DNA of 64,000 nucleotides from Achromobacter xylosoxidans A8 (GTDB lineage: Bacteria > Pseudomonadota > Gammaproteobacteria > Burkholderiales > Burkholderiaceae_B): contig NC_014640.1 in the NCBI RefSeq assembly GCF_000165835.1, positions 4,836,001 to 4,900,000 on the forward strand, given 5' to 3'. The position numbers and the translations under genes were made by a program. This document shows positions 33,145-43,786 of the stretch, in pieces. Under the pieces are notes generated by a model, which was not told the origin of the DNA, did no database searches, and saw only the letters and a list, made by a program, of their open reading frames with translations. Position 1 is the first letter of the stretch, and every line of letters begins with the position of its first letter.

Positions 33145-34008
33145 TCAGCGCGTGAAGATCCAGGCAGCCACCACGCCGCCGAAGATGATCCGATACCAGG
33201 CGAACACCCGGTAGGTATGGTTGGCAACGAAGCGCAGCACGGCGCGCACCACCACCATCGCGCTCAGGAACGCGGCTACGAAGCCCACCGCGATGCCTGT
33301 CAGGTCGTGCTGGGTGAGCAGCTCCATGTTCTTGTACATGTCGTAGACCGCCGCGCCCAGCATCGTGGGCATCGCCAGGAAGAACGAGAACTCGGTGGCC
33401 GTCTTGCGCTGGATGCCGGCGATCATGCCGCCGATGATGGTGGCGCCGGAGCGCGAGGTGCCCGGGATCATGGCCAGGCATTGCGCCACGCCCACGCCCA
33501 GCGCCTGCTTCCAGGTGATCTGCTCCAGCGTGCGGGCCGTGGCCCGCTCGTCCGACGCCGTGTCGTCGGCCGCGCCCGGCATGTCGCCGGGCGTGTGGTG
33601 CGTCTTGCGCTCCACGTACAGCATGATCAGGCCGCCCAGCACCAGGGTCACGACCACCACGGCCGGGTGATAGAAGACGCTCTTGATGGACTTGATGAAG
33701 ATCGCCCCGATGACGGCCGCCGGCAGGAAGGCGATGATCAGGTTGCGGGTGAAGGCAACCTCGCTGGGCACGCCGGTCAGCGTGCCGCGGATCAGCGTCA
33801 GCAGCCGCGCGCGGAACACCCACATCACCGCCAGGATGGAGCCCAGCTGGATCACCACCTCGAACACCTTGCCCTGGCTGGATTCGAAGTTGATCCAGTC
33901 TCCCACCAGGATGAGGTGGCCGGTGCTGGACACGGGAATGAACTCCGTCAGGCCCTCGATGATGCCCAGGATGAACGCTTTGATCAGGTATAGAGTGTTT
34001 TCGGTCAC
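33145..34008 (-). CDS. uppP: Undecaprenyl-diphosphatase (BacA/UppP)
   Basis: This integral membrane phosphatase recycles undecaprenyl pyrophosphate for peptidoglycan and O-antigen synthesis, and overexpression gives bacitracin resistance. The 287 residues have about eight hydrophobic helices. The two catalytic motifs are EGLTEFIPVSSTGHLIL (about 18-34) and PGTSRSGATIIGG (about 175-187). It lies 19 bp downstream of the TerC/CBS gene on the same strand, so the two may form an operon. Confidence 0.95.
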   Translation of the reverse strand: MTENTLYLIKAFILGIIEGLTEFIPVSSTGHLILVGDWINFESSQGKVFEVVIQLGSILAVMWVFRARLLTLIRGTLTGVPSEVAFTRNLIIAFLPAAVIGAIFIKSIKSVFYHPAVVVVTLVLGGLIMLYVERKTHHTPGDMPGAADDTASDERATARTLEQITWKQALGVGVAQCLAMIPGTSRSGATIIGGMIAGIQRKTATEFSFFLAMPTMLGAAVYDMYKNMELLTQHDLTGIAVGFVAAFLSAMVVVRAVLRFVANHTYRVFAWYRIIFGGVVAAWIFTR

Positions 34009-34027
34009 GATGGGAGGTCGGTTCCAG

Positions 34028-35611
34028 TTAATCGTTGGCTAGGGATTCGTCGTCGGCGAGCATTTCCTGGGGACGCTTCTCTACGCGCACCAGTGCGATG
34101 CGGCGGCCGTCCATTTCCAGGACTTCAAAGCGGAAATGCTCATGGTGGACTTCGTATTCGCAGACGTCGCCCGGCTTGGGCAGATGCCCGAAACGCGATA
34201 GCAGGTACCCCGCCAGGGTTGAAAAATCCTGGGCGTCATCGACCAGGCCTTCGGTTTCCAGCACCTGCTCGACATGGTGCAGATCGGCCGCGCCGTCGAT
34301 TTTCCAGGTGTTGTCGCCGTCGGCAACGATGTCGGGCAGTTCGTCTTCGTCGGGAAACTCGCCGGCAATCGCCTCGAAGACATCGATGGGCGTCACCAGC
34401 CCCTCGATGGCGCCAAACTCGTCGGCCACCAGCACCAGCTGGCCGCGCGAACGCTTGAGCGTATCCATCAGGCGCAGGATGCCGATGGACTCGTGCACGA
34501 TGATGGGGTCGCGCAGGCGGTTGCGGCGCACCCTGCCCTCGGTGATCAGGTCCGCCACCAGGTCCTTGGCGCGGGCGATGCCCAGCACCTCATCGAGCGA
34601 ACCGCGGCATACCGGAAAGAAACTGTGCGGCGCCTCGGTCAGCTGGCGGCGGATGGTTTCCGGATCGTCGTCGATGTTGATCCAGGAAACATCCGTGCGC
34701 GGCGTCATGATCGAGCGGATGGAGCGTTCGGCCAGCGTCAATACGCCGCTGACCATATTGCGTTCCTCGACCCCGAAGGCCGGAATGGCCGGGCCGTTCG
34801 CGCTGGGCATGTCGGCCTCGTCGGCGGGCGGCCGCTTGCCCAGCATGCGCAGCACCGCGGATGCGGTGCGTTCGCGCATCGGCCGGCGCGCGTCCAGCTT
34901 GAGCAGGTTGCGGCGCGCCACCTGGTTGAGGGCTTCGATGGCGACCGAGAAGCCGATGGCCGCGTACAGATAGCCCTTGGGCACCTTGAAGCCGAAGGCT
35001 TCAGCCAAGAGCGAGAAGCCGATCATCAACAGGAAGCCCAGGCACAGCACCACCACCGTGGGGTGAGCGTTGACGAAACGCGTCAGCGGCTTGGATGCCA
35101 GCAGCATGATGCCGATGGCGATGACGACGGCGATCATCATGATGGCCAGATGGTCCACCATGCCCACCGCGGTGATGACGGAGTCCAGCGAGAACACCGC
35201 GTCCAGCACCACGATCTGCGTCACGATCACCCAGAAGCTGGCGTACACGCGCGGCCCCGACGAGCCGCCGTGCTGGGAGCCCTCCAGGCGCTCGTGCAGT
35301 TCCATGGTGCCCTTGAACAGCAGGAACAGGCCGCCGATCATCAGGATCAGGTCGCGGCCCGAAAACGACAGCGGGCCGATGGAAAACAGGGGGGCGGTCA
35401 GCGTGACCAGCCATGACATGACCGACAAGAGGCCTAGACGCATGATGAGCGCCAGGCTCAGGCCCATGATGCGCGCGCGGTCGCGTTGCGCCGGGGGCAG
35501 CTTGTCCGCCAGGATGGCGATGAAAATCAGGTTATCGATCCCCAGGACGATCTCAAGGATGACCAGGGTAAGCAAGCCGACCCACGCAGTAGGGTCCAGC
35601 AGCCACTCCAT
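34028..35611 (-). CDS. TerC-family membrane protein with CBS and CorC/HlyC domains (YegH/YoaE-like)
   Basis: The 527 residues have three parts. A TerC-like membrane domain spans about 1-235 with seven or so helices and an acidic motif ([20 protein letters not shown]). A pair of CBS domains lies at about 295-425 ([51 protein letters not shown]). A C-terminal CorC_HlyC domain spans about 440-520 ([19 protein letters not shown]). Related proteins are implicated in metal-ion handling. Substrate and direction of transport are not evident. Confidence 0.88.
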   Translation of the reverse strand: MEWLLDPTAWVGLLTLVILEIVLGIDNLIFIAILADKLPPAQRDRARIMGLSLALIMRLGLLSVMSWLVTLTAPLFSIGPLSFSGRDLILMIGGLFLLFKGTMELHERLEGSQHGGSSGPRVYASFWVIVTQIVVLDAVFSLDSVITAVGMVDHLAIMMIAVVIAIGIMLLASKPLTRFVNAHPTVVVLCLGFLLMIGFSLLAEAFGFKVPKGYLYAAIGFSVAIEALNQVARRNLLKLDARRPMRERTASAVLRMLGKRPPADEADMPSANGPAIPAFGVEERNMVSGVLTLAERSIRSIMTPRTDVSWINIDDDPETIRRQLTEAPHSFFPVCRGSLDEVLGIARAKDLVADLITEGRVRRNRLRDPIIVHESIGILRLMDTLKRSRGQLVLVADEFGAIEGLVTPIDVFEAIAGEFPDEDELPDIVADGDNTWKIDGAADLHHVEQVLETEGLVDDAQDFSTLAGYLLSRFGHLPKPGDVCEYEVHHEHFRFEVLEMDGRRIALVRVEKRPQEMLADDESLAND

Positions 35612-35765
35612 CAGGAGCTCCAGAAGTTACACGACCGGTAATCGTACATGGAAAATCCGTGACACGCCGGTGACGAGCCCCGTCCTTTTGCCTGAGGCAG
35701 GCACGGTTTAGGCCTGGTGAACCAGGGCATCCGCAGCCTGGCTCCATGGCAAAAAAACAAAAAAA

Positions 35766-35782
35766 ACCGGCCCGTGGCCGGT
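35766..35782 (-). terminator. Intrinsic terminator of the azurin gene
   Basis: ACCGGCC-CGT-GGCCGGT is a perfect 7-bp stem. On the minus strand it is followed by TTTTTTTTGTTTTTTT. It starts 23 bp after the azurin stop codon. Confidence 0.87.
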
Positions 35783-35805
35783 CTTCGCGTCTGGCAGAGA
35801 GCCGG

Positions 35806-36255
35806 TCAGCTGCCGAGCTTGAGCGTGCCCTTCATCATGGCCCAATGGCCGGGGAAGGAGCAGAAATAGGCATAAGCCTCGCCCGGAGTCAGCTTGGATA
35901 CGTCGAACGTAACCGAATCCGACTCGCCGCCGCCGATGACCTTGGTGTGGGCGATGACGCGGGTGTCGCCCGCCTTGACGTAATCCTGCGGCAGGCCGGC
36001 GTTCATGCCGTCGGTGGCCACGGCCGTCTTGTCGGCTTCCTTGGTCAGCACCCAGTTGTGGCCCATGGCGACCTTGGCCATTTTGCCGACGTGCTTGAGA
36101 TGCACGGTGAATTGCTTGCAGCTTTTGTCGACGACCATTTCCTTCAGGTTGTACTGCATGGCGTCGTTGCTTTCTATGGTTGCTTCGCACTGAGCGGCCA
36201 ACGCGGGCAGGCTGGCTGCGGACAGAACGATGGCTAGGGTGGCTTTTGCCAGCAT
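35806..36255 (-). CDS. azu: Azurin, periplasmic blue copper protein
   Basis: Azurin shuttles electrons in the periplasm, in denitrifiers mainly to copper nitrite reductase. The 149 residues consist of a 20-residue signal peptide ([20 protein letters not shown]) and a 129-residue mature protein beginning [11 protein letters not shown]. The type 1 copper ligands are all present in mature numbering: G45 and H46 (AMGHNW), C112, H117 and M121 ([14 protein letters not shown]). C3 and C26 give the usual disulfide. From memory the sequence is nearly that of Achromobacter xylosoxidans azurin. It is divergent from nosR, with an FNR/ANR-like box about 110 bp upstream. Confidence 0.97.
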   Translation of the reverse strand: MLAKATLAIVLSAASLPALAAQCEATIESNDAMQYNLKEMVVDKSCKQFTVHLKHVGKMAKVAMGHNWVLTKEADKTAVATDGMNAGLPQDYVKAGDTRVIAHTKVIGGGESDSVTFDVSKLTPGEAYAYFCSFPGHWAMMKGTLKLGS

Positions 36256-36359
36256 GGAGATTCTCCGTAAACGTTGGCGGCTCTTCCGACACGCGTGAGG
36301 CACATGCCTCGCGTCGCTGCCGCCACGCACAAGTCTATGGCGCCCCGCAAGCCGCGCTA

Positions 36360-36373
36360 TTGACGGACATCAA
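36360..36373. promoter_or_regulatory. FNR/ANR/DNR box, azurin side
   Basis: TTGACGGACATCAA matches TTGAT-N4-ATCAA at 9 of 10 positions. With class II spacing (-41.5) it would give an azurin start site near 36325, leaving a leader of about 70 bases. Low-oxygen or nitric-oxide induction of azurin would follow. Confidence 0.72.
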
Positions 36374-36400
36374 TAGCGCCTCGTTCACCCCCTTCAAAAC

Positions 36401-36412
36401 GGGGATATCCCC
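36401..36412. promoter_or_regulatory. GGGGATATCCCC palindrome between the two FNR-like boxes
   Basis: This is a perfect 12-bp palindrome midway between the azurin and nosR FNR-like boxes. I do not recognise the regulator. Its central position suggests a site acting on both directions. Confidence 0.35.
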
Positions 36413-36461
36413 TACGCCGCATGAGGGTATTGCCGCCGAGCGGCCTGCGCGCGCGCGCCGA

Positions 36462-36475
36462 TTGACAAACCGCAA
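36462..36475. promoter_or_regulatory. FNR/ANR/DNR box, nosR side
   Basis: TTGACAAACCGCAA matches TTGAT-N4-ATCAA at 7 to 8 of 10 positions. If it is centred at -41.5, transcription would begin near 36510. That supports translation of nosR from ATG 36538 rather than ATG 36502. Confidence 0.6.
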
Positions 36476-36537
36476 TACGAAGGACGCCGCGTGTTCTTAG
36501 CATGCCTGCAAACAAACACAATCAGCAGAGTCCGAAA

Positions 36538-38790
36538 ATGCAAGGCAGCATAGCGGCGGGGCGTGGGATCAGGCGGTACACGGGGTTCATTCATGCGGTT
36601 CTGCTGGCCTTGCTGCTGCTATGCGCGCAGGCCGCCAGCACCGCGCAGGCCCAGCGCTTGCCGGACTTCCTGGGCGGCACCCCGATCGGACAGATCTTCC
36701 CCGGCGCGGACCGCGCCGATCCGCCCGCCGGCAAACCCATGGCCGCCAAGGTCTATGCGGGCGCGCGCCAGCTGGGCGTGGTCTATCTCACTTCCGACGT
36801 CGTCAACACGCGCGGCTACTCCAGCAAGCCCATCGACGTGCTGGTCGGCCTGGCGAACGACGGGCGCATCGTCGGCGCCCGGCTGGTGGAACACCATGAG
36901 CCCATCGTACTCATCGGCATTCCGCAGTCCAAGGTCGACCATTTCATCAGCGGCTATGTCGGGCTGAACTTCGTGGACTCCCCGCCTCGCCATGGCGCGC
37001 CGCCGCCGGTGGACATTATCAGCGGCGCGACCGTCACCCTGATGGTGATCGGCGACAGCATCACGCGCTCGGCCATCGCCGTGGCCCGCGCCTACGGCAT
37101 CGACAAGACTGCCGCCCCGGCGCAGCAGGCCGCGCCCGCCGCCGCCCGCGTGGTGGACGAAACGCGCGATGCCGTCCAATCCTGGCAGGACCTGCTGGAG
37201 GCCAAGGCGGTGCGCAACCTGCGGCTGAGTCCGGAGGACGTGAACCAGGCGTTCCTCGCATCGGGCAGACGCGATGCGGCCGCAAACGCCGAGGGCAGCG
37301 CGGACGCGGACGGCTTCATCGACCTGTACGCCGCGCTGGTCAGCGTGCCCGCCATAGGCCGCAGTCTGCTGGGCGACACGGAATGGCAGCGCCTGAAGGA
37401 AAGGCTCAAGCCCGGCCAGCAAGCGGTGCTGGTGGCCGGCAACGGCGCGTACTCGTTCAAGGGGTCGGGCTATGTGCGCGGCGGCATCTTCGACCGCATC
37501 GAGATCATCCAGGATGAAAGCAGCTTCCGCTTCCGCGACCGCAACCATCAGCGCCTGGCCGACGTAGCTGCGCAAGGCGCGCCGGCGTTCCGCGAAGTGG
37601 CGCTGTTCGTGGTGCCCGAGGACGCCACGCTGGATCCGGTCGCGCCCTGGCGCCTGCAGCTCATGGTGCAGCGCGTGCTCAGCGTCAGCGACAAGGCCTT
37701 CGTGACGTTCGACCTGGGCTATGAGCTGCCGGCGGCCTACACCCGTCCGGCCGCTGGCGCGCAAGCGGCCGCGGCTCCCCCGGCTCCCGCCGCAGCCGTC
37801 CCGGCCCAGGCTGAGGAACCAGCGCCCGCGCTGTGGAAACAGATATGGCATGGCAAGGCCGGACAGGTCGCGGTCCTGACCGTGGCGCTGCTGGTGCTGG
37901 TCGGTATCTTCTTCTTCCAGGACCAATTGACCAGCCGCCCCCTGCTGCACGACCGCCTGCGACTGGCGTTCCTGGCGTTCGCGCTGTTCTGGATCGGCTG
38001 GTACGGCCAGGCCCAGCTGTCCATCGTCAACGTGCTGACTTTCTTCTCGGCGCTGCGCAGCGACTTCCGCTGGGAATACTTCCTGATGGATCCGCTGGTG
38101 TTCATCCTGTGGTGCGCCACCGCCATCTCCATGGTGTTCTGGAACCGCGGCGCCTTCTGCGGCTGGCTGTGCCCCTTCGGCGCCCTGCAGGAACTCACCA
38201 ACCGCATCGCCCGCCGCCTGGGCGTGCGCCAGCTCAAGATCAGCCACGGCGTGAACCAGCGCCTGTCGACCCTGAAGTACGTGATCTTCCTGCTGCTGTT
38301 CGGCTTTTCGCTGTACGACCTGGCGCTGGCCGAGCAGCTTTCCGAAGTCGAACCGTTCAAGACCGCGATCATCCTGCGCTTCATGCGCTACTGGCCGTTC
38401 GTCGCGTTCGCCGTGGCGCTGCTGGCCGCCGGCCTGTTCGTGGAGCGCTTCTTCTGCCGCTACCTCTGTCCGCTGGGGGCCGCGCTGGCCATCCCCGCCC
38501 GCCTGCGCATCTTCAACTGGCTGCGCCGCTACCGCGACTGCGGCAACCCCTGTCAGCGCTGCAATCTCGAATGTCCGGTGCAGGCGATCGATCCCACCGG
38601 CGAGATCAATCCGAACGAGTGCATCCAGTGCCTGCACTGCCAGATGCTCTATCACCACGAACAGAAGTGTCCGCACCTGATCCAGAAGAAGGCCAAGCGG
38701 GAGCGCCGCCGCGCACCGGCGGCCGAACCAGCCGAGCAAGTCATCGTCATGCACCGCGCGCCGAACCCGAACAGCGAACCCGGCGCCTGA
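36538..38790 (+). CDS. nosR: NosR, flavin and iron-sulfur membrane protein for N2O reduction
   Basis: NosR passes electrons toward NosZ and is needed for nos expression and activity. The 750 residues have a signal segment (about 10-35) and a periplasmic FMN-binding domain with the flavinylation motif SGAT at about 162-165. A second periplasmic part follows, then about five transmembrane helices from residue 440. Two CxxxCP motifs are present (CGWLCP about 540, CRYLCP about 640). The C-terminus carries two 4Fe-4S clusters ([13 protein letters not shown] and CIQCLHCQM). I chose ATG 36538 because of the promoter geometry; ATG 36502 is an alternative. It leads the nosRZDFYLX operon. Confidence 0.95.
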   Translation: MQGSIAAGRGIRRYTGFIHAVLLALLLLCAQAASTAQAQRLPDFLGGTPIGQIFPGADRADPPAGKPMAAKVYAGARQLGVVYLTSDVVNTRGYSSKPIDVLVGLANDGRIVGARLVEHHEPIVLIGIPQSKVDHFISGYVGLNFVDSPPRHGAPPPVDIISGATVTLMVIGDSITRSAIAVARAYGIDKTAAPAQQAAPAAARVVDETRDAVQSWQDLLEAKAVRNLRLSPEDVNQAFLASGRRDAAANAEGSADADGFIDLYAALVSVPAIGRSLLGDTEWQRLKERLKPGQQAVLVAGNGAYSFKGSGYVRGGIFDRIEIIQDESSFRFRDRNHQRLADVAAQGAPAFREVALFVVPEDATLDPVAPWRLQLMVQRVLSVSDKAFVTFDLGYELPAAYTRPAAGAQAAAAPPAPAAAVPAQAEEPAPALWKQIWHGKAGQVAVLTVALLVLVGIFFFQDQLTSRPLLHDRLRLAFLAFALFWIGWYGQAQLSIVNVLTFFSALRSDFRWEYFLMDPLVFILWCATAISMVFWNRGAFCGWLCPFGALQELTNRIARRLGVRQLKISHGVNQRLSTLKYVIFLLLFGFSLYDLALAEQLSEVEPFKTAIILRFMRYWPFVAFAVALLAAGLFVERFFCRYLCPLGAALAIPARLRIFNWLRRYRDCGNPCQRCNLECPVQAIDPTGEINPNECIQCLHCQMLYHHEQKCPHLIQKKAKRERRRAPAAEPAEQVIVMHRAPNPNSEPGA

Positions 38791-38842
38791 ACCCACTTTC
38801 CGCACAGCGGCGCCCGGCGCCGTCCCTACCAAGGAGTTATCC

Positions 38843-40759
38843 ATGTCCGACAAGAACCCCGACAAGGCCGGCCTCACCCGCCGCAGCTTCCTCGGAACCG
38901 CAGCCATCACGGGCGCCGCAGGCCTGGTGGCGGGCGCGCAGATCTCCACCGCCCACGGCAAGGACGCCAAGGGCGGCGCCAATGGCGTGCTGGGCCATGT
39001 CGCCCCGGGCGAGCTCGACGAATACTACGCTTTCAATTCCAGCGGCCAATCGGGCGAGGTCCGCGTGCTGGGCCTGCCGTCCATGCGCGAGCTGGTCCGC
39101 ATTCCGGTCTTCAACCATTGCAGCGCCACCGGCTGGGGCCGCACCAACGAAAGCCGCAAGATCCTGACCGAAGGCCTCACCCCCGAGACCCGCGAATACC
39201 TGAAGGACAAGGGCGGCGTGTTCATCAACGGCGACGCCCACCACCCGCACCTCTCGTTCACCGACCGCACCTACGACGGCCGCTACCTGTACATCAACGA
39301 CAAGGCCAACAACCGCGTCGCCCGCATCCGCCTGGATGTGATGAAGACGGACAAGATCACCGAACTGCCCAACGTGTCCGGCGTGCACGGCCTGCGGCCG
39401 CAGCGCTACCCGCGCACCGGCTATGTGTTCGCCAACGGCGAGCACATCATCCCCCTGCCCAACGACGGCAAGGTGACGGACGATCCCAAGAAGAACTTCT
39501 TCGCCATCTACACCGCGCTGGACGGCGACACCATGAAGGTCGCCTGGCAGGTGCTGGTCGACGGCAACCTGGACAACGGCGACGCCGACTACCAGGGCAA
39601 GTACTCGTTCTCCACCTGCTACAACTCGGAGAAAGGCGTCACGGTGGAAGAAGCCTCGGCCAACGAGCAGGACTGGGTCGTGGTGTTCAACATCAAGCGC
39701 ATCGAAGAAGCCGTCAAGAAGGGCGACTTCAAGACCATGGGCGGCGTGCCGGTGATCGATGGGCGCCACGGTTCCAAGTACACCCGCTACATTCCGGTGC
39801 CGAACTCGCCGCACGGCTGCAACGCCGCGCCCGACGGCATCCACCTGGTGCTCAACGGCAAGCTCTCGCCCACCGTCACGGTGCTGGACGTGCGCACGCT
39901 GGACGACCTGTTCGACGACAAGATCAAGCCGCGCGATTGCGTGGTGGCCGAACCCCAGCTGGGCCTGGGCCCGCTGCACACGGCATTCGACGGCCGCGGC
40001 AACGCCTACACCACGCTGTTCATCGACAGCCAGATGGTCAAGTGGAACATAGACAAGGCCAAGCGCGCGTTCAAGGGCGAGAAGGTCGATCCGATCATCC
40101 AGAAGCTGGACGTGCACTACCAGCCCGGCCACAACCATTCGACCATGGGCGAAACCCGCGAGGCCGACGGCAAGTGGCTGGTGTCGCTGAACAAGTTCTC
40201 CAAGGACCGCTTCCTGAACGTCGGCCCGCTCAAGCCCGAGAACGACCAGCTCATCGACATTTCGGGCGACGAAATGAAGCTGGTGCATGACGGCCCCAGC
40301 TTCGCCGAGCCGCATGACATGTGCCTGGTGCACCGCTCCAAGGTCCATCCCATCAGCGTCTGGAAGCGCGACGACCCCATGTGGGAAGACGCCCGCCAGA
40401 TGGCCAAGAAGGACGGCGTGTCGCTGGACGATGCAGCCAAGGTGGTGCGCGACGGCAACAAGGTGCGCGTGTACATGATGGCGGTCGCGCCCATGTTCAG
40501 CATCAAGAAGTTCGAGGTCAACCAGGGCGACGAGGTCACCGTGGTGGTCACGAACATGGAGGTGATCGAAGACTTGACGCACGGCTTCACGCTGGAAGGC
40601 CACGGCATCGCCATGGAGATCGGACCCCAGGCTACCGCCTCGGTCACCTTCACGGCAGACCGTCTGGGCGTGTACTGGTACTACTGCCAGTGGTTCTGCC
40701 ACGCGCTGCACATGGAAATGTCCGGCCAGATGGTCGTGCATCCCAAGAAGACCGTGTAG
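38843..40759 (+). CDS. nosZ: Nitrous oxide reductase, clade I
   Basis: NosZ reduces N2O to N2 in the periplasm. The 638 residues begin with a Tat signal ([17 protein letters not shown], about 12-28), the mark of clade I enzymes. The seven-bladed propeller supplies histidines for the CuZ cluster (visible in [45 protein letters not shown]). The C-terminal cupredoxin domain has the CuA motif [12 protein letters not shown] (about 615-626). AAGGAG precedes ATG 38843. All copper-site residues appear intact. Confidence 0.98.
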   Translation: MSDKNPDKAGLTRRSFLGTAAITGAAGLVAGAQISTAHGKDAKGGANGVLGHVAPGELDEYYAFNSSGQSGEVRVLGLPSMRELVRIPVFNHCSATGWGRTNESRKILTEGLTPETREYLKDKGGVFINGDAHHPHLSFTDRTYDGRYLYINDKANNRVARIRLDVMKTDKITELPNVSGVHGLRPQRYPRTGYVFANGEHIIPLPNDGKVTDDPKKNFFAIYTALDGDTMKVAWQVLVDGNLDNGDADYQGKYSFSTCYNSEKGVTVEEASANEQDWVVVFNIKRIEEAVKKGDFKTMGGVPVIDGRHGSKYTRYIPVPNSPHGCNAAPDGIHLVLNGKLSPTVTVLDVRTLDDLFDDKIKPRDCVVAEPQLGLGPLHTAFDGRGNAYTTLFIDSQMVKWNIDKAKRAFKGEKVDPIIQKLDVHYQPGHNHSTMGETREADGKWLVSLNKFSKDRFLNVGPLKPENDQLIDISGDEMKLVHDGPSFAEPHDMCLVHRSKVHPISVWKRDDPMWEDARQMAKKDGVSLDDAAKVVRDGNKVRVYMMAVAPMFSIKKFEVNQGDEVTVVVTNMEVIEDLTHGFTLEGHGIAMEIGPQATASVTFTADRLGVYWYYCQWFCHALHMEMSGQMVVHPKKTV

Positions 40760-40764
40760 CGCTT

Positions 40765-42060
40765 ATGAAGCTCGCCGCACTCTTGACGATGCGCGCCGGC
40801 CAGGCCGCCCGCGCCGTGCTGCTGGCGGCCGCCGGGCTGGCGTTGCCGGGCGCGGCGGCCGCGGCGACGCTCGATGTCGCCGCCGGCGCGGACCTGGCGG
40901 CGGCCGTCGCCGCCGCCCAGGCCGGCGACGTGCTGAAACTTGCGCCGGGCTCCTATGCCGGCGCCATCGTCATCGACAAGCCGCTGACGCTGGAAGGCCC
41001 GGCGGACCGCTCGGCCATCATCGCCGGCACGCGCCAGGGGCGCACCGTCTGGGTCCAGGCGGCGGACGTGTCCCTGCGCAACCTGACCGTCACGCGTTCC
41101 GGCCTGAGCCTGTCCGACATGGACGCGGGCATCTTCCTCGACCGCGAAGCGCACCGCGCGGTGGTGGAGCGCAACGACATCCTGGACAACCTCGTGGGCG
41201 TGCACGTCTGGGGACCCGCGGACGCGACCGTCCGCAGCAACCGCATCGTGGGCAACAAGGAGCTGCGCGTGGCCGAAAGAGGCAACGGCGTGACGCTCTG
41301 GAACACGCCCGGCACGCGCGTGCTGGACAACAACATCTCGGCCGGCCGCGACGGCATCTTCGTCAATACCAGCAAGCTCAACACCTTCAGCGGCAACCGC
41401 TTCCACGACCTGCGCTACGCGGTGCACTACATGTACACCAACGATAGCGAGATCAGCGGCAACGTCTCGACCGGCACCGACATCGCCTACGCCATCATGT
41501 ATTCGCACCGGCTGGTGGTGCGCGACAACGTCGCGCTGGACAGCCATGAGCAAGGCCTGATGCTGAACTACGCCAACCACTCCACCATCGCCAACAACAC
41601 GGTGGACCGCGCCGGCAAATGCGTGTTCATCTACAACGCCAACCGCAACACCTTTCTGGACAACCATTTTTCCAACTGCGACATCGGCGTGCATTTCACC
41701 GCCGGGTCGGAAGGCAACCGGATCTCGGGCAATGCCTTCATCAACAACCGCAACCAGGTGAAGTACGTGGGCACCCGGACGCTGGACTGGTCGGTGGACG
41801 GACGCGGCAACTATTGGAGCGACAACACCGCGTTCGACCTGGACGGCGACGGCATCGCCGACACCGCTTACCGGCCCAATGACGTGGTCGACCAGTTGCT
41901 GTGGCGCGCGCCGGCGGCCCGCATCCTGCTGAACAGTCCGTCGATTTCCATCGTGCGCTGGGCCCAGTCGCAGTTCCCCGCCATCCTGCCCGGCGGCGTG
42001 ATCGACAGCGCCCCGCTGATGCAGCCCCCGCCCACCGCAAGCACCAAGGAATCCCCATGA
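40765..42060 (+). CDS. nosD: NosD, periplasmic accessory protein for NosZ copper-site assembly
   Basis: NosD works with NosFY to supply sulfur for the CuZ cluster. The 431 residues start MKLAALLTMRAGQAARAVLL with a signal peptide ending near AAAA. The bulk is a right-handed parallel beta-helix of carbohydrate-binding/CASH repeats, visible as recurring N..SGN and I..N.I patterns (NNISAGRDGIFVNTS, DSEISGNVSTGTD, NHSTIANNTVDRAGK). ATG 40765 lies five bases after the nosZ stop, and the stop codon overlaps the nosF start. Confidence 0.95.
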   Translation: MKLAALLTMRAGQAARAVLLAAAGLALPGAAAAATLDVAAGADLAAAVAAAQAGDVLKLAPGSYAGAIVIDKPLTLEGPADRSAIIAGTRQGRTVWVQAADVSLRNLTVTRSGLSLSDMDAGIFLDREAHRAVVERNDILDNLVGVHVWGPADATVRSNRIVGNKELRVAERGNGVTLWNTPGTRVLDNNISAGRDGIFVNTSKLNTFSGNRFHDLRYAVHYMYTNDSEISGNVSTGTDIAYAIMYSHRLVVRDNVALDSHEQGLMLNYANHSTIANNTVDRAGKCVFIYNANRNTFLDNHFSNCDIGVHFTAGSEGNRISGNAFINNRNQVKYVGTRTLDWSVDGRGNYWSDNTAFDLDGDGIADTAYRPNDVVDQLLWRAPAARILLNSPSISIVRWAQSQFPAILPGGVIDSAPLMQPPPTASTKESP

Positions 42061-42959
42061 GCACCGACCTTGTGGCGCTTACCGGCGTCAGCAAGCACTA
42101 TGGCGCGCAGCAGGCCATCGACGGCCTGGATCTGCAACTGCGCGAAGGCGAATGCGTCGCGCTCGCCGGACACAACGGCGCCGGCAAGAGCACGATGATC
42201 AAACTCATCCTGGGGCTGATACGCCCCACCCGCGGCCGCGTCGCGATCTTCGGCCAGGACGCCCACAGCCCGGCCGCCGCGCGCCTGCGCGGCAGGATAG
42301 GCTACCTGCCTGAAACCGTGGCGCTGCACCCCTCCATGACCGGCGAGGAAACCCTGGCGTTCTACGCCAGGCTCAAGCGCCAGCCCCTGTCCGGCAACGC
42401 CGCGCTGCTGGAGAAGGTCGGCATCTCGGGCGCCGCGCGCCGCCGCGTCGGCGGCTACTCCAAAGGCATGCGGCAGCGCCTGGCGCTGGCCCAGGCGCTG
42501 CTGGGCCAGCCCCGGGTGCTGCTGTTCGACGAACCCACCACGGGCCTGGACCCGGCCTCGCGCCTGATGTTCTACGACATCGTCCATGAGCTGCGCGCCG
42601 CTGGCGCCACGATATTGCTGAGCACCCATGCCCTGTCCGAACTGGCAGGCCATGCGGACCGCATCGTCGTGATGAAGGCGGGCAGGAAGATCGCCGACGG
42701 CGCGATGTCGGCGCTGCGGCGTTCCACCGGGCTGCCCATCCGCATCCGCCTGACATTCGCCGACGCCGACGCGCCGCCACCTGGCGGCGATTGGCGCCGC
42801 ATCGAGGCCGGACGCTTCGAGCTGGCCTGCCAGGAAAGCGGCAAGGTCGACGCGATCCGCGGCATCGGCGCACTGTCGTCCACGATTGCCGACCTCGACA
42901 TCCAGGTCCCGGGCCTGGACGACATCTATGCACATCTGCTTGAACGGGAAGACGTATGA
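42057..42959 (+). CDS. nosF: NosF, ABC transporter ATPase
   Basis: This is the ATPase of the NosDFY complex. The 300 residues contain Walker A GHNGAGKST (about 39-47), signature YSKGMRQRLALAQ, Walker B LLFDEPTTGLDP and switch histidine STHAL. It overlaps nosD and nosY by four bases on each side, which indicates tight translational coupling and a fixed stoichiometry. Confidence 0.96.
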   Translation: MSTDLVALTGVSKHYGAQQAIDGLDLQLREGECVALAGHNGAGKSTMIKLILGLIRPTRGRVAIFGQDAHSPAAARLRGRIGYLPETVALHPSMTGEETLAFYARLKRQPLSGNAALLEKVGISGAARRRVGGYSKGMRQRLALAQALLGQPRVLLFDEPTTGLDPASRLMFYDIVHELRAAGATILLSTHALSELAGHADRIVVMKAGRKIADGAMSALRRSTGLPIRIRLTFADADAPPPGGDWRRIEAGRFELACQESGKVDAIRGIGALSSTIADLDIQVPGLDDIYAHLLEREDV

Positions 42960-43786
42960 ACGCGGTATGCACCATCATCGGCAAGGAAATCCGCGACGGC
43001 CTGCGCAACCGCTGGGTGCTGGCGACCGCCCTGCTGCTGGCCGCCCTGGCGCTGGCGCTGGGCCTGTTGGGCAGTTCGCCCACCGGCACCGTCAAGGCCG
43101 AACCGCTGACCGTCACCGTGGTCAGCCTGTCCAGCCTGTCGATCTTCCTGGTGCCGCTCATCGCCATGCTGCTGGCCTATGACGCCGTGGTCGGCGAAGT
43201 CGACCGGGGCACGATGGCACTGCTGCTCAGCTATCCGGTGTCGCGCTGGCAGGTGCTGATCGGCAAGTTCATCGGCCACCTGGCCATCCTGGCGCTGGCC
43301 ACGGGCGCGGGCTACGGCTCGGCCGGCCTGGCGCTGCAATGGGCCTACGGCGGCCTGGACGCCAGCGCGTGGCAGCCCTTCGCGCTGTTGATCGGGGCCA
43401 GCGTGCTGCTGGGAGCGAGCTTCCTGGCCATGGGCTATCTGATCAGCTCGCTGGTGCGCGAGCGCGCCACGGCCGCCGGCATCGCCGTCGGCGTCTGGCT
43501 GTTCTTCGTGGTGATCTACGACATGGCGCTGCTGGGCGTGCTGGCGGCCGACCAGGGCCGCCACGTCAGCCCCGGCCTGCTCAACGCGCTGCTGCTGCTC
43601 AATCCCTCGGACGTATACCGCCTGCTGAACCTGACGGGCTTCGAGAACATTTCGCTGTACGCCGGCATGGCGGGCGTCAGCGACCAGGCCAGCCTGCCCA
43701 TTGCCGCGCTGATCGCGGCGCTGCTGCTGTGGATCGCCGTGCCGTTCCTGCTGGCGACGGCGGCTTTCAGGAACAAGCCGCTATGA
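42956..43786 (+). CDS. nosY: NosY, ABC transporter permease
   Basis: This membrane subunit pairs with NosF. The 276 residues have six hydrophobic segments, including LATALLLAALALALGLLG, IFLVPLIAMLLAYDAVVGE, a central LLIGASVLLGASFLAMGYLI and a C-terminal ALIAALLLWIAVPFLLATA. The ABC-2-type GEVDRGTMALLLSYPVSR motif is clear. It overlaps nosF and nosL by four bases. Confidence 0.95.
   Translation: MNAVCTIIGKEIRDGLRNRWVLATALLLAALALALGLLGSSPTGTVKAEPLTVTVVSLSSLSIFLVPLIAMLLAYDAVVGEVDRGTMALLLSYPVSRWQVLIGKFIGHLAILALATGAGYGSAGLALQWAYGGLDASAWQPFALLIGASVLLGASFLAMGYLISSLVRERATAAGIAVGVWLFFVVIYDMALLGVLAADQGRHVSPGLLNALLLLNPSDVYRLLNLTGFENISLYAGMAGVSDQASLPIAALIAALLLWIAVPFLLATAAFRNKPL

Noticed and set aside
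36502..36537. nosR start at ATG 36502
   Set aside because: The frame is open there, but the FNR-like box at 36462-36475 predicts a transcript start near 36510, and the signal segment is complete from ATG 36538. The longer form cannot be excluded.
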